A stretch of 39,418 nucleotides of DNA from the NCBI GenBank assembly GCA_910587495.1, contig CAJUMT010000007.1, positions 2,700 through 42,117 of the forward strand. The letters run 5' to 3'. The stretch is from an uncultured Lachnospiraceae bacterium. Lineage in GTDB: Bacteria > Bacillota_A > Clostridia > Lachnospirales > Lachnospiraceae. Position 1 is the stretch's first letter. Every line of letters begins with the position of its first letter. Under the pieces are notes generated by a model. The model saw only the letters and a program-made list of their open reading frames with translations. It was not told where the DNA came from and made no database searches. The position numbers and the translations under genes are program-made. This document shows, piece after piece, positions 8,050 through 15,420 of the stretch.

Positions 8050-8306
8050 GGCCTCGGAAAACCAATAGCGGTGCATGAAGAATTCCGAACGATTTTACAG
8101 ATATAGGTCAGCAGCGGGTCCGGCTTTGCCGGAGGAATCGCGTTCCACGCTCCTAAGTAAGTGCCATTGACGCACTCCTCCGCGTCCTGTCTGCTGTTTA
8201 CAATGTTATATGATAGCTTGCGGCAGACTTTACCATATTTTATGTCCAGCTCCCGTATGCCCTGTTCGGAAGGCTCAAAAAACAGTTCAATGATTTTTTC
8301 AAAAAT
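8046..8306 (-). pseudogene. truncated ECF sigma factor remnant
   Basis: Read on the minus strand, the frame gives FEKIIELFFEPSEQGIRELD and then KYGKVCRKLSYNI, NSRQDAEECVNGTYLGAWNA and LLTYICKIVRN. This is sigma region 2 of an ECF factor. After KIVRN it jumps to unrelated residues and stops at 8046-8048, so the linker and region 4 are deleted. No good start codon is seen at the N-terminal edge. The stop overlaps the start of the anti-sigma remnant as ATGA, which shows the pair was once an operon. It cannot make a working sigma factor, since the -35 reading domain is absent. Confidence 0.65.
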
Positions 8307-8353
8307 TATAGCATACTTTTGGCGCGGGGCATATGGATAGCAAGTATTACCGC

Positions 8354-8411
8354 TTGAAATAAAAACGTATGTTTGCTATCATAGTTGCATGGGGGGGTGA
8401 ACGTACGTTTG
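8354..8411 (+). promoter_or_regulatory. LexA-type SOS promoter of the polymerase remnant
   Basis: TTGAAA (8354-8359) and TATCAT (8377-8382) are 17 bases apart. Between them lies AAAACGTATGTTTG (8362-8375), matching 12 of 14 positions of the Firmicute LexA (DinR) box CGAACRNRYGTTYG. A second box, TGAACGTACGTTTG (8398-8411), matches 13 of 14 and covers the start codon region. This is the placement expected for SOS repression. The consensus is recalled from Bacillus subtilis. Confidence 0.65.
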
Positions 8412-9176
8412 AACATTATCATTTTTCATATTGACGTCAATTCGGCCTTTCTCTCATGGGAGGCCGTTTACCGTCTGACCCATAAGGGAGGGACGCGGGA
8501 TCTAAGAGAGACCGCCTCGGCAGTAGGGGGAGATGTGACGCTGCGGCATGGGATCATCCTGGCAAAGTCCATCCCAGCGAAGCGTTATGGGATCAAGACC
8601 GGCGAATCCATTCCGGAGGCGCAGAGGAAATGCCCGGGTCTTTTGCTGGTTCCGCCGAATTATGGCCTGTATGAGCAGTGTTCGGAAGCTTTTATGGAAA
8701 TCTTGCGGGAATATTCTGACGTGGTGGAGCAGTACAGCATCGACGAGGCGTTTATGGATAATGAGTACGAGCTGTCATTTGTTCGGGACGTCGGAGGAGT
8801 CGGCTGGCAGGATCAAAGACCGCATGCGGGAGGAGCTTGGCTTTACGGTTAATGTGGGTATTTCCAGCAATAAGCTGCTGGCAAAGATGGCGTCGGATTT
8901 TCAGAAACCGGACCGGGTGTATACCCTGTATCCGCACGAAATAGAGGAAAAGATGTGGCCGCTTCCGGTATGGCTGAAAAGTATACTGAAGAAACAAGGA
9001 GAAACCATATGGGGATTTGCCAACGGGATCGATCTTTCTTTGGTGCTGGCCCGGCCTGTGGCCAATAAGGGCTATGGAAACAGCACTACGACGCCTTATG
9101 ACGTGACGGATCTGGAGACAGCGAAGCGGGTACTTCTGTCTCTTTGCGAAACGATAGGGAATCGTCTGCGTACGGA
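8397..9176 (+). pseudogene. Y-family DNA polymerase (UmuC/DinB-like), broken
   Basis: The N-terminal part has the catalytic strand IIFHIDVNSAFLSWEAV and the second acidic motif YSIDEAFMD, both of Y-family translesion polymerases. A frameshift near 8770-8785 moves the reading to another frame (LFGTSEES, then GFTVNVGISSNKLLAKMASD). After WPLPVW the text jumps directly to LKSILKKQGETIWGFANG, so the helix-hairpin-helix segment of about 30 residues that normally lies between is deleted. Similarity ends around 9176, where transposase sequence begins; the C-terminal little-finger domain is gone. The likely start is GTG 8397 after a run of G, but TTG 8409 is possible. Two LexA-like boxes precede it. 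Three separate lesions make it a clear pseudogene. Confidence 0.8.
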
Positions 9177-9178
9177 CC

Positions 9179-9837
9179 ATGCAGGCCATCGCTGATGAAC
9201 TGATCCGTCTGGAGGTGGTTGATTATATTACAGATACCACTGTCTGCGAAGTTATGAAAAAAACGAGATTAAACCGTGGCTTGTAAAGGAATGGTGTATC
9301 CCACAGGCAGATGCTGAATTTGTGGCAAAGATGGAAGATGTGCTGGAAGTTTACCATCGTCCATATGACCCTCTTATCCCCGTTGTCTGCATAGATGAAA
9401 CAAATAAACAGCTTATAAAAGAAATCCGTATTCCCTGTGAACCGGGGCAACCTGAGAAAGTGGATTCGGTATATATCCGTAATGGCGTTGCAGATGTCTT
9501 TATGATCTCGGAACCGCTCGCAGGCCGGAGAGAAACGGTTGTAACAGAAACCAGAACTGCGTTGGATTTTGCAAATATCCTCAAATATACCGCTGATACG
9601 CTGTATCCCCGGACAGAAAAGATTGTACTTGTCACAGACAATCTGAATACACATTCACCGGCATCTCTGTACAGGACATTTCCGCCAGAGGAAGCACGCC
9701 GTCTGACAGAACGCTTTGAATGGCATTACACCCCAAAACATGGGAGCTGGCTGGATATGGCTGAGATCGAGATTGGCATCATGAGCCGTCAGGTCATTGC
9801 AGTGAGCGGGACGGCTCTTTCTTTTTTATTTATGTAA
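9179..9837 (+). pseudogene. IS630-type transposase, truncated at both ends
   Basis: The first frame reads MQAIADELIRLEVVDYITD, part of the DNA-binding helices of IS630-family transposases. At 9257-9263 a run of seven A is followed by a stop-bound frame; slipping back one base restores NEIKPWLVKEWCIPQADAE and the DDE domain. That domain shows the first aspartate in VVCIDETNKQ, the second in VLVTDNLNTHSP, and the glutamate in SWLDMAEIEI. The text then ends after MSRQVIAV in unrelated residues at the stop at 9837, so about 60 C-terminal residues are missing. The N-terminal third is also absent, and I see no terminal inverted repeats. Its left end cuts the polymerase remnant. Confidence 0.75.
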
Positions 9838-12409
9838 AAATACATGCACACCCAGTCTTTTCGAGAAATTCTTCCGCTGCTTTCTCAAGGCTTTTTGCGT
9901 CCGCATCGGCGGCGGCCTTTAGCTGTATGACCTTTTTCTCCGGAAGATAGGAAGGGTTTTTGCTCAGGGAAATGCCGTATTTCATGCACAGAAGCTGGGC
10001 AATCTTAAATAATTCGTTCTGGTTTACTTTATCTGCAATACTGATACACCAGCCGGTCTGGTCAGAAAGAGTCTGTATTTCCTGCTGATAGCGCAATCCG
10101 ATCGAGGGAGAAATAAAGCTCAATTCCAGATATTTTCCGGAAGGGAATTGTTCTGCAGGGAGCAGCCCTGCAGCATCCTGTTTCAGGCTTTTTTTATCCG
10201 GTCTGTGGGGCAGTTCTTCAAAGGCCTGGTCAATACAGTAGAAAGCCAGGTTTTGCTCAATGGTTTCTACGGATTCCGATTGAGGATAAAAGAACCTTTC
10301 TTTTTTAGCAGTCTGTATTCCTGGTTCGCAGGCAGCGGATAACAGGGGATTGGCAGTGGAGGAGGAAAGCGTCTTGCCGTTGACAGAAAGGCTCCATCCG
10401 GTGGTATCCTCAAATTTTCCGGCTGCTTCCTGATCCTGCGCCTTTATATCTCCGGTAAGGGTAACGACATAGTTCTTTTTATCCAGATGATAGGAAACTT
10501 TGGCGACTCTTTCCCCAAATAAGGATGAAAGCAAAAGAGACGCCGCATTGTGGTTGGTGGCAGGGTTTTTCCGTGCCGTCCAGCCGGTTGCTTTGGTAAA
10601 AGCTGCAGCGGCAGTATCAAAAGCTGACCTATCCAGCGTATCCGGGTAGTCAAATTGAAGAATGATTTCCCGTTGGTCATTGTGATAGCTGATCTTACGA
10701 TAAGGAAACTGTGCAAAAGCTGTTTCCACCTGCGGGAGGAGCTCCTGCTGTGTCAGCTCCTTAGGTGCTTTAAGCGCTGCTACTGCTTCAGGGGTGTTGG
10801 CAGTCCAAAGGAACAGTCGTCTGGCGTTAGGCGAAAAGTAACAGCTTTTGCTAAAGGCTTCCTGCATGGACTGCAAGACAGCATCGTCTGATACCGCGTG
10901 GCCGTACCAGATATGGGCAAGCTGGTACAGAGAAAAGATTTTTCCTGGGTAATGCTGCTGCCAGTATTCCCAAAGAAGCGTTTCGTCTTCCGTTATATAG
11001 GAGGAAGTCTTTTGCAGGGTAAATGCCGGGATGAAGGCCGCCTGCCTGCGTTTGCTGCGGAGGAAAAATTCATAGGATTGCCCACATTCCGGCAGATAGA
11101 CCTGTCTGCGGTAATCCTGCCCTGCCAGTTCCTTGCCTAACTCACCCATGGCGTCCGGGTTTCCGTGTACGAGATAGACATGCCGTGGGGAGATGCGATC
11201 TAACAGACTGATGATTTCAAATTTATCCCCGTGGGCAGAAAGCCCTACTTGTTCAATACGGCATTTTACGGGAATGCTGCTTCCGTCCAAAGTAAGTTTC
11301 GCGTCTTTATGGTTTTCGAGAAGGTTTAATAACTGCCGACCGGGGGATTCTTCGTCCTGATAGCCGGTGATGATGATGCAGGCGTCCTCTGACGTGGCAA
11401 GAGATTTGGCATACTGGACGCTAGGACCGCCGGTGAGCATACCGGAACTGGATAGGAATATGGCTGGCTCACTGCCGGACAGCAGATCTTCTCTCTTTTG
11501 GGCAGGTGCAACCGGCTGTATTTCTTTTGTGTAAAAAGGTTCGTTGCCTTTTAAGATCCGTTTTCCAAGGGAGTTTTTTAAATACGTCGGATTTCGGGTA
11601 TACATAAGGTTAATCTCCCGGATCATGCCATCTACATACACGGGCGTAGGCGGGATTTCCTGATTCTGTATGGCGGCGCGGAGAATTAAAAGCACTTCTT
11701 GTGCGCGTCCCAGGGCAAAAGCCGGGATCAGGATTTTTTTCTTCTGATCGATACATTCTTTTACCAGGCTGATCAGCCGTTTCTCTTCCAACTGCCTGTT
11801 GGCGTGGAGGCGGTTCCCATAAGTGGTTTCCACAATGGCAATATCCGGGCGTAACTTGGGGATGCTAATCCCTTCAATGGTGCGCTGGGAAAAGGCGGAA
11901 AAATCCCCGGAATAAAACAGAGTACCCTCTTCCGTCTCAAGATAAATGCAGGCGGCGCCTGCGATGTGCCCTGCAGGATAAAAAGTCAGGGTAAAGCCGT
12001 CTAAAACAGGGAAAGGTGTCTGATAGCCCAGAGGATGGATGCGGTTTAACATGGACAGTACATCCTGCTCGGAATAATGCGGGATCTCCCCTTCCCGGTT
12101 ATTCATAATCTTTAAACTGTCATACAAAAGAACCCGTGTCAGGTCTAAAGTCATGGCGGTCATGTAAATCGGCGCGTCGGGGTATGCTTTGCTGACAAGA
12201 GGGAGGGTACCGATATGGTCCATATGGGCATGGCTGATAAGGATAGCGTCCACGCCCCCCTGCTCCTGCAGGGTTCGAAAATCGGGAAGCGGATCTTTGG
12301 AGCCGGACTGCCGGATGCCGGAGTCCATAAGGATGCCTTTCCCTGATATTCTAAGATAAATGCAGCTTCCGCCAATTTCCATGGCGCCGCCTAAAAAATG
12401 AAGATTCAT
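9830..12409 (-). CDS. beta-CASP metallo-hydrolase (RNase-like) with four C-terminal repeats
   Basis: The first 450 residues form a metallo-beta-lactamase fold with an inserted beta-CASP domain, the architecture of CPSF73-type and RNase J-type nucleases. The metal motif is HAHMDH (His60, His62, Asp64, His65), followed by AGHIAGAA, the aspartate in FYSGDFS, ETTYGNR, and the late histidines in LSAHGD and VHGNP. It should process RNA, though some members only hydrolyse small substrates. The last 290 residues carry four copies of a strand-helix-TGW-strand unit at about 572-644, 637-758, 759-824 and 825-859; the marker triplet occurs as KATGW, DTTGW, DQTGW and EKTGC. I do not recognise this extension. 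Residues 460-570 are a mixed linker. A promoter lies at 12442-12470, so it need not depend on the PTS genes upstream. Its 3' end overlaps the transposase remnant by eight bases. Confidence 0.8.
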   Translation of the reverse strand: MNLHFLGGAMEIGGSCIYLRISGKGILMDSGIRQSGSKDPLPDFRTLQEQGGVDAILISHAHMDHIGTLPLVSKAYPDAPIYMTAMTLDLTRVLLYDSLKIMNNREGEIPHYSEQDVLSMLNRIHPLGYQTPFPVLDGFTLTFYPAGHIAGAACIYLETEEGTLFYSGDFSAFSQRTIEGISIPKLRPDIAIVETTYGNRLHANRQLEEKRLISLVKECIDQKKKILIPAFALGRAQEVLLILRAAIQNQEIPPTPVYVDGMIREINLMYTRNPTYLKNSLGKRILKGNEPFYTKEIQPVAPAQKREDLLSGSEPAIFLSSSGMLTGGPSVQYAKSLATSEDACIIITGYQDEESPGRQLLNLLENHKDAKLTLDGSSIPVKCRIEQVGLSAHGDKFEIISLLDRISPRHVYLVHGNPDAMGELGKELAGQDYRRQVYLPECGQSYEFFLRSKRRQAAFIPAFTLQKTSSYITEDETLLWEYWQQHYPGKIFSLYQLAHIWYGHAVSDDAVLQSMQEAFSKSCYFSPNARRLFLWTANTPEAVAALKAPKELTQQELLPQVETAFAQFPYRKISYHNDQREIILQFDYPDTLDRSAFDTAAAAFTKATGWTARKNPATNHNAASLLLSSLFGERVAKVSYHLDKKNYVVTLTGDIKAQDQEAAGKFEDTTGWSLSVNGKTLSSSTANPLLSAACEPGIQTAKKERFFYPQSESVETIEQNLAFYCIDQAFEELPHRPDKKSLKQDAAGLLPAEQFPSGKYLELSFISPSIGLRYQQEIQTLSDQTGWCISIADKVNQNELFKIAQLLCMKYGISLSKNPSYLPEKKVIQLKAAADADAKSLEKAAEEFLEKTGCACIFT

Positions 12410-12441
12410 TTATGGGAGTCCTTTCATGCGTACTGCGTTTT

Positions 12442-12470
12442 ATTTTATATGATAGAAAAGGAGAATACAA
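12442..12470 (-). promoter_or_regulatory. promoter of the beta-CASP gene
   Basis: On the minus strand TTGTAT (12465-12470) and TAAAAT (12442-12447) are 17 bases apart and 32 bases before the ATG. It lies just after the HPr gene, so the RNase-like gene can be expressed alone. Confidence 0.45.
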
Positions 12471-12502
12471 GACCGGATTGTGTATTGTTTCCAGCCGACG
12501 TG

Positions 12503-12766
12503 CTATTCCCCAAGCCCATGTTCGATCAGCTCGGAAAGACGCTTCAGATCTTCTGCCTCCGTTTCGCCGTCGCACCGAAGTTCGATTTCGGTTCCCTGGC
12601 CGATGGCGGCAACCAGGATACCTAAGATACTTTTGGGGTTTACGATTTCGTCTTCTACGGCGATCGTCACCTCTGACCTGCATTTTGCCGCTTCGTTTGC
12701 CAGGATAGACGCCGGTTTCATGTGAAGCCCTAATGCGTTTTTGATTACGAGTTTTTTTGTAACCAT
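12503..12766 (-). CDS. HPr-like phosphocarrier of the PTS
   Basis: HPr passes phosphate from enzyme I to sugar-specific IIA domains. The 87 residues have the phospho-histidine His15 in GLHMKPAS, where most HPr proteins have GLHARPA, and the regulatory Ser46 in NPKSILGIL, where HPr kinase would act. Length and fold pattern are those of HPr. GGAGG lies eight bases upstream of the ATG. It is the last PTS gene of the fructose-type operon, separated from IIC by a hairpin (12821-12863). The main HPr of such genomes is normally encoded elsewhere with enzyme I, so this is probably a dedicated copy. The M-K change beside the histidine may alter its partner choice. It could also be the only HPr; that cannot be told from this window. 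Confidence 0.85.
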   Translation of the reverse strand: MVTKKLVIKNALGLHMKPASILANEAAKCRSEVTIAVEDEIVNPKSILGILVAAIGQGTEIELRCDGETEAEDLKRLSELIEHGLGE

Positions 12767-12820
12767 AATTTTGCCTCCTTACAGGCTTTGCCCGGCAGGG
12801 GTGTTTTTATGTACGAATAT

Positions 12821-12863
12821 CCGGCGAAGGATTCTGGTCATATAAACCAAGATCTTTCGCCGG
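12821..12863 (-). terminator. intercistronic hairpin between IIC and HPr
   Basis: A 13-bp stem (12821-12833 with 12851-12863, G-U pairs allowed) encloses a 17-base loop with a small inner TGGT/ACCA stem. On the minus strand no T run follows, so it is more likely a partial terminator or an mRNA processing and stability element. Confidence 0.45.
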
Positions 12864-12913
12864 TTTTGATTCCGCCTGTTGTTTGTATTCGGCGCTGTGC
12901 AGAGTCTGCGGTA

Positions 12914-14017
12914 TCAGAATACCTGCAGATCGAGATCGTCAAGATCCGGTTCTTCTTCCTCTACCTCATCTATGGCAGATTCTACTTTGTTCTTTGCGAT
13001 CACTGCATAGACACATCCGGTTACCACTACATTTACAAGGATTGCAAGCAGTCCGGTCCATGGCCTTGTCATGGTCGGAAGCATGAGGAATCCGCCGAAC
13101 GGAACGGTGGAGTCCGCTCCCAGAACCATGGTTACCGCTCCGCCGCAGGCGCCGCCGACGGCAGAGGCGATCAAAGCGCGCACGAGATCGCTCATGACGA
13201 TGGGGATCACGCCTTCTACAATATTCAGTATACCCATTGGAACGGCAGATTTCAAGTTCTCAACCTGTTCTGCTTCGTAAATATTTTTATGAAGCATTTT
13301 TGCAATAAAATATGCAAGCCCAAAACCAATTGGAGTCGCCGTATTGACCAGTTGCAAAGCGGTCACCGGTTCCCGGATTCCAGAAGCAAGAAGCGTGAGT
13401 GTAAAAGCGTACACGGTTTTGTTGATCGGGCCGCCGAAGTCTACGATACACAGGCTTCCGATCACGATACCAAGGATCAGTTTGGAAGAGGTTCCAAGGC
13501 CCAGCAGCACGTTCGTCAGCCACTCGGTAAACGCGGCGATCGGAACGCCGAATACATAGATCATAATTAGTCCTGCGAGGAAAGATGAAATCAGTGGAAC
13601 GATCACCGTCGGCATCAGTCCCTTTGCCCATGCAGGCAGTTTTAAATTTTTAATCAAAAATATTGCCAGGTAACCGGCGATGTAGCCGCCTAAGATTCCG
13701 CCGATAAAGCCGGCGCTGATCGCGATTGCGGAAAGGCCCACGATAAAGCCCGGTGCGATTCCCGGTTTTCCGGCGATGGAAAAGGCGATGCCCACCGCGA
13801 TAATTAACGGCAGCAGCCCCAAAGCGGCTCCGCCCATGGTGGCAAGTGCGTCCCAGAAGGTAAACTGTCCCTGGACCAGGCCTGCCGCATACTGATTGGT
13901 TCCGCCCATGGCCATACCGATGGCTACCAGGAAGCCTCCCCCGCATACGACTGGAAGCATATAGGAAATTGCTGTCAGCAGATGACTTTTTAGATTTAAA
14001 CTTTTTATTTTTTCCAT
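12914..14017 (-). CDS. PTS fructose-type EIIC permease
   Basis: This is the membrane channel of a fructose-family PTS. The 367 residues form about nine hydrophobic helices from LLTAISYMLPVVCGGGFLVA to GLLAILVNVVVTGCVYAVIA. The region TATPIGFGLAYFIAK and the segment GADSTVPFGGF are typical of EIIC-Fru. I place the start at 14017 (MEKIKSLNLKS, after AAGGGG); the frame is open for 45 more codons upstream, but these lack membrane or family features and cover a structured repeat. The protein ends in an acidic tail, EEEEPDLDDLDLQVF, which resembles the tail of the IIA protein of the same operon. Together with separate IIA, IIB and HPr genes and AlsE it should import a ketose. The substrate is inferred only from the epimerase. 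Confidence 0.85.
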   Translation of the reverse strand: MEKIKSLNLKSHLLTAISYMLPVVCGGGFLVAIGMAMGGTNQYAAGLVQGQFTFWDALATMGGAALGLLPLIIAVGIAFSIAGKPGIAPGFIVGLSAIAISAGFIGGILGGYIAGYLAIFLIKNLKLPAWAKGLMPTVIVPLISSFLAGLIMIYVFGVPIAAFTEWLTNVLLGLGTSSKLILGIVIGSLCIVDFGGPINKTVYAFTLTLLASGIREPVTALQLVNTATPIGFGLAYFIAKMLHKNIYEAEQVENLKSAVPMGILNIVEGVIPIVMSDLVRALIASAVGGACGGAVTMVLGADSTVPFGGFLMLPTMTRPWTGLLAILVNVVVTGCVYAVIAKNKVESAIDEVEEEEPDLDDLDLQVF

Positions 14018-14035
14018 TTTTCTACCCCTTTTTAT

Positions 14036-14154
14036 TATAGTTCCGCAACTCCCCTTCCAGGCCCCCTTGGACTGGGAGAATTTCCAGCCGCAAAAGCGTC
14101 GGTAAATCCTCCCGGGGCCTGTCCGGTTCGTTGCTGATTTATAGTTCCGCAACT
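14036..14154 (-). repeat. structured element with flanking 15-bp direct repeats
   Basis: The 15-mer TATAGTTCCGCAACT occurs at 14036-14050 and again at 14140-14154, exactly 104 bases apart. Between them lies a strong imperfect hairpin: AGGCCCC (14059-14065) pairs with GGGGCCT (14114-14120), then after an eight-base bulge 14074-14083 pairs with 14104-14113 with one mismatch. The tip contains CGC-AAAA-GCG. It sits between alsE and the IIC gene and would be transcribed in the operon mRNA. It may be a regulatory RNA element, a processing site or a small inserted repeat. Confidence 0.6.
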
Positions 14155-14155
14155 T

Positions 14156-14839
14156 TTATACGGCTTTATCCAGCATGCACTGCCTGTATTCTTCTTCCAT
14201 TTTCCGGCATGCACGGTCCAGATCCGGATCCAGCCCGAACAATCCGGCGTTGCCGACGATCAGAATATCCGCGCCCGCTTCTGCCAGCTGCAGGTAGTTT
14301 TCTTTGTTGCAGTGGCCGTCGATTTGGATTCGATAGTGATACCCTTTTTCTTCCCGCAATGCTTTGGCCTGACGGATTTTTTCATACATCTGGTCGATGA
14401 ATTTTTGCCCGGCAAAACCGATATCGACGGTCATGATCGTTAAGAGGTCGATATATTCCAAATAGGATTCCACATAAGTAAGCGGTGTGGCAGGATTCAG
14501 TACGACGCCGCATTTGCAGCCGGCCTGCTGGATGACCTGCATGGTCCGAAAGGCGCAGGTGTTAATTGTCTCTGCATGCGGACTGATGTATGTGGCGCCT
14601 GCTTCCGCGCACATTCCGATCCAGTCAGACGGCTCCGTAGTCATCAAATGTACGTCCATCTCTGTACCGGTGTGCTGCCGAAAGCTTTTCAGGATGCCCG
14701 GCGTAAGCGCCATATTTTTGCAGAAATGCCCGTCCATGATATCCACATGATAAAGCTGCATATAGCGGTCCATGATCGAAAACTGCTCTTTTATCTTCCC
14801 CAGGTCCATGCACATCAGTGATGGTGCGAATGTTATCAT
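14156..14839 (-). CDS. alsE: D-allulose-6-phosphate 3-epimerase
   Basis: This TIM-barrel enzyme of the ribulose-phosphate 3-epimerase family should convert D-allulose-6-phosphate to D-fructose-6-phosphate. The 227 residues start with FAPSLMCMDLGKIKEQF and contain HVDIMDGHF, DVHLMTTEP, HAETINTCAFR, VLNPATP, MTVDIGFAGQKF, IDGHCNKENY and IVGNAGLFG. These match Escherichia coli AlsE as I recall it more closely than Rpe; the PSLMCMDL start, ETIN-AFR and GLFG segments are AlsE-like. Catalytic acids in DIMDGH and in the IDGH segment and the metal histidines are present. It lies between IIA and IIC of a fructose-type PTS, so the imported sugar is likely allulose or a sugar that enters through it. A general pentose-phosphate role is less likely in this setting. 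Confidence 0.85.
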   Translation of the reverse strand: MITFAPSLMCMDLGKIKEQFSIMDRYMQLYHVDIMDGHFCKNMALTPGILKSFRQHTGTEMDVHLMTTEPSDWIGMCAEAGATYISPHAETINTCAFRTMQVIQQAGCKCGVVLNPATPLTYVESYLEYIDLLTIMTVDIGFAGQKFIDQMYEKIRQAKALREEKGYHYRIQIDGHCNKENYLQLAEAGADILIVGNAGLFGLDPDLDRACRKMEEEYRQCMLDKAV

Positions 14840-14878
14840 AATCTTATATCTCCTTTATTCTGGTTTGATTTTTGCTGT

Positions 14879-15406
14879 TTACAAAATCGAGATCTCGTCA
14901 AGATCCAGTTCTGCCTCTTCTGTCTCATTTTCCGGTTCTTCTTCTGGCTCTTCTGTAAAGATGCGGATGACGTCTTCTACAGTATCCGCATCCATCAGTT
15001 TGCTGACCAGGGCATCGTTGCCCAGGCGTTTGGAAAACATGGCCAGCAGCCGCAGATGGTCATTTGCCGCATCTCCATCGTCTCCGACCGCAAAGAGAAT
15101 CACAACCTTTGCGCCTGTATCGTCCAGGCTTTCCCATTCGACTTCGTGTTCCAGGACTGCGACGGCAGCTCCTGGTGCGGCGACTGATTTGCTTCTCCCG
15201 TGGGGAATCGCGATATGGTTGCCGATGCCGGTCTCACCGATTTCTTCGCGGGCATAGACATCTTTTAGATATTCTTCTTTGTCTGTCACAATGCCTGCTT
15301 TTACGAACAATTCTGCCATGGCGTCAAGCGTTTCCGCTTTGCTTTTGACGTTCAGGTGTGTAACGATCGTCTGCGGATTCAGTATTTTTGTAAATTCCAT
15401 TTCCAT
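14879..15406 (-). CDS. PTS fructose-type EIIA
   Basis: This cytoplasmic protein takes phosphate from HPr and passes it to EIIB. The 175 residues have the type-2 IIA pattern with the phospho-histidine His69 in GNHIAIPHGRS and the segment VILFAVGDDGDAANDHLRLLA. A standard IIA domain ends near residue 150; here an acidic tail of 24 residues follows, ending ELDLDEISIL. The IIC protein of the same operon ends in a similar tail. GGAGG lies nine bases upstream of the first ATG, which I use rather than the ATG two codons later. The gene lies 14 bases after the IIB gene, so it is part of one transcript IIB-IIA-alsE-IIC-HPr. Confidence 0.88.
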   Translation of the reverse strand: MEMEFTKILNPQTIVTHLNVKSKAETLDAMAELFVKAGIVTDKEEYLKDVYAREEIGETGIGNHIAIPHGRSKSVAAPGAAVAVLEHEVEWESLDDTGAKVVILFAVGDDGDAANDHLRLLAMFSKRLGNDALVSKLMDADTVEDVIRIFTEEPEEEPENETEEAELDLDEISIL

Positions 15407-15420
15407 CTTTTTCTTCCTCC

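Noticed and set aside
9800..9837. Terminator-like GAGC-N6-GCTC with T run at the transposase end
   Set aside because: The stem is only four base pairs, too weak to call.
12788..13570. Open frame of 260 codons on the plus strand across the fructose-type IIC gene
   Set aside because: It mirrors the IIC coding frame, shows no motif, and has no promoter or terminator of its own.
14017..14152. N-terminal extension of 45 residues on the IIC protein
   Set aside because: The extra codons cover a direct repeat and hairpin, have no membrane character, and a good ribosome site precedes the internal ATG at 14017.
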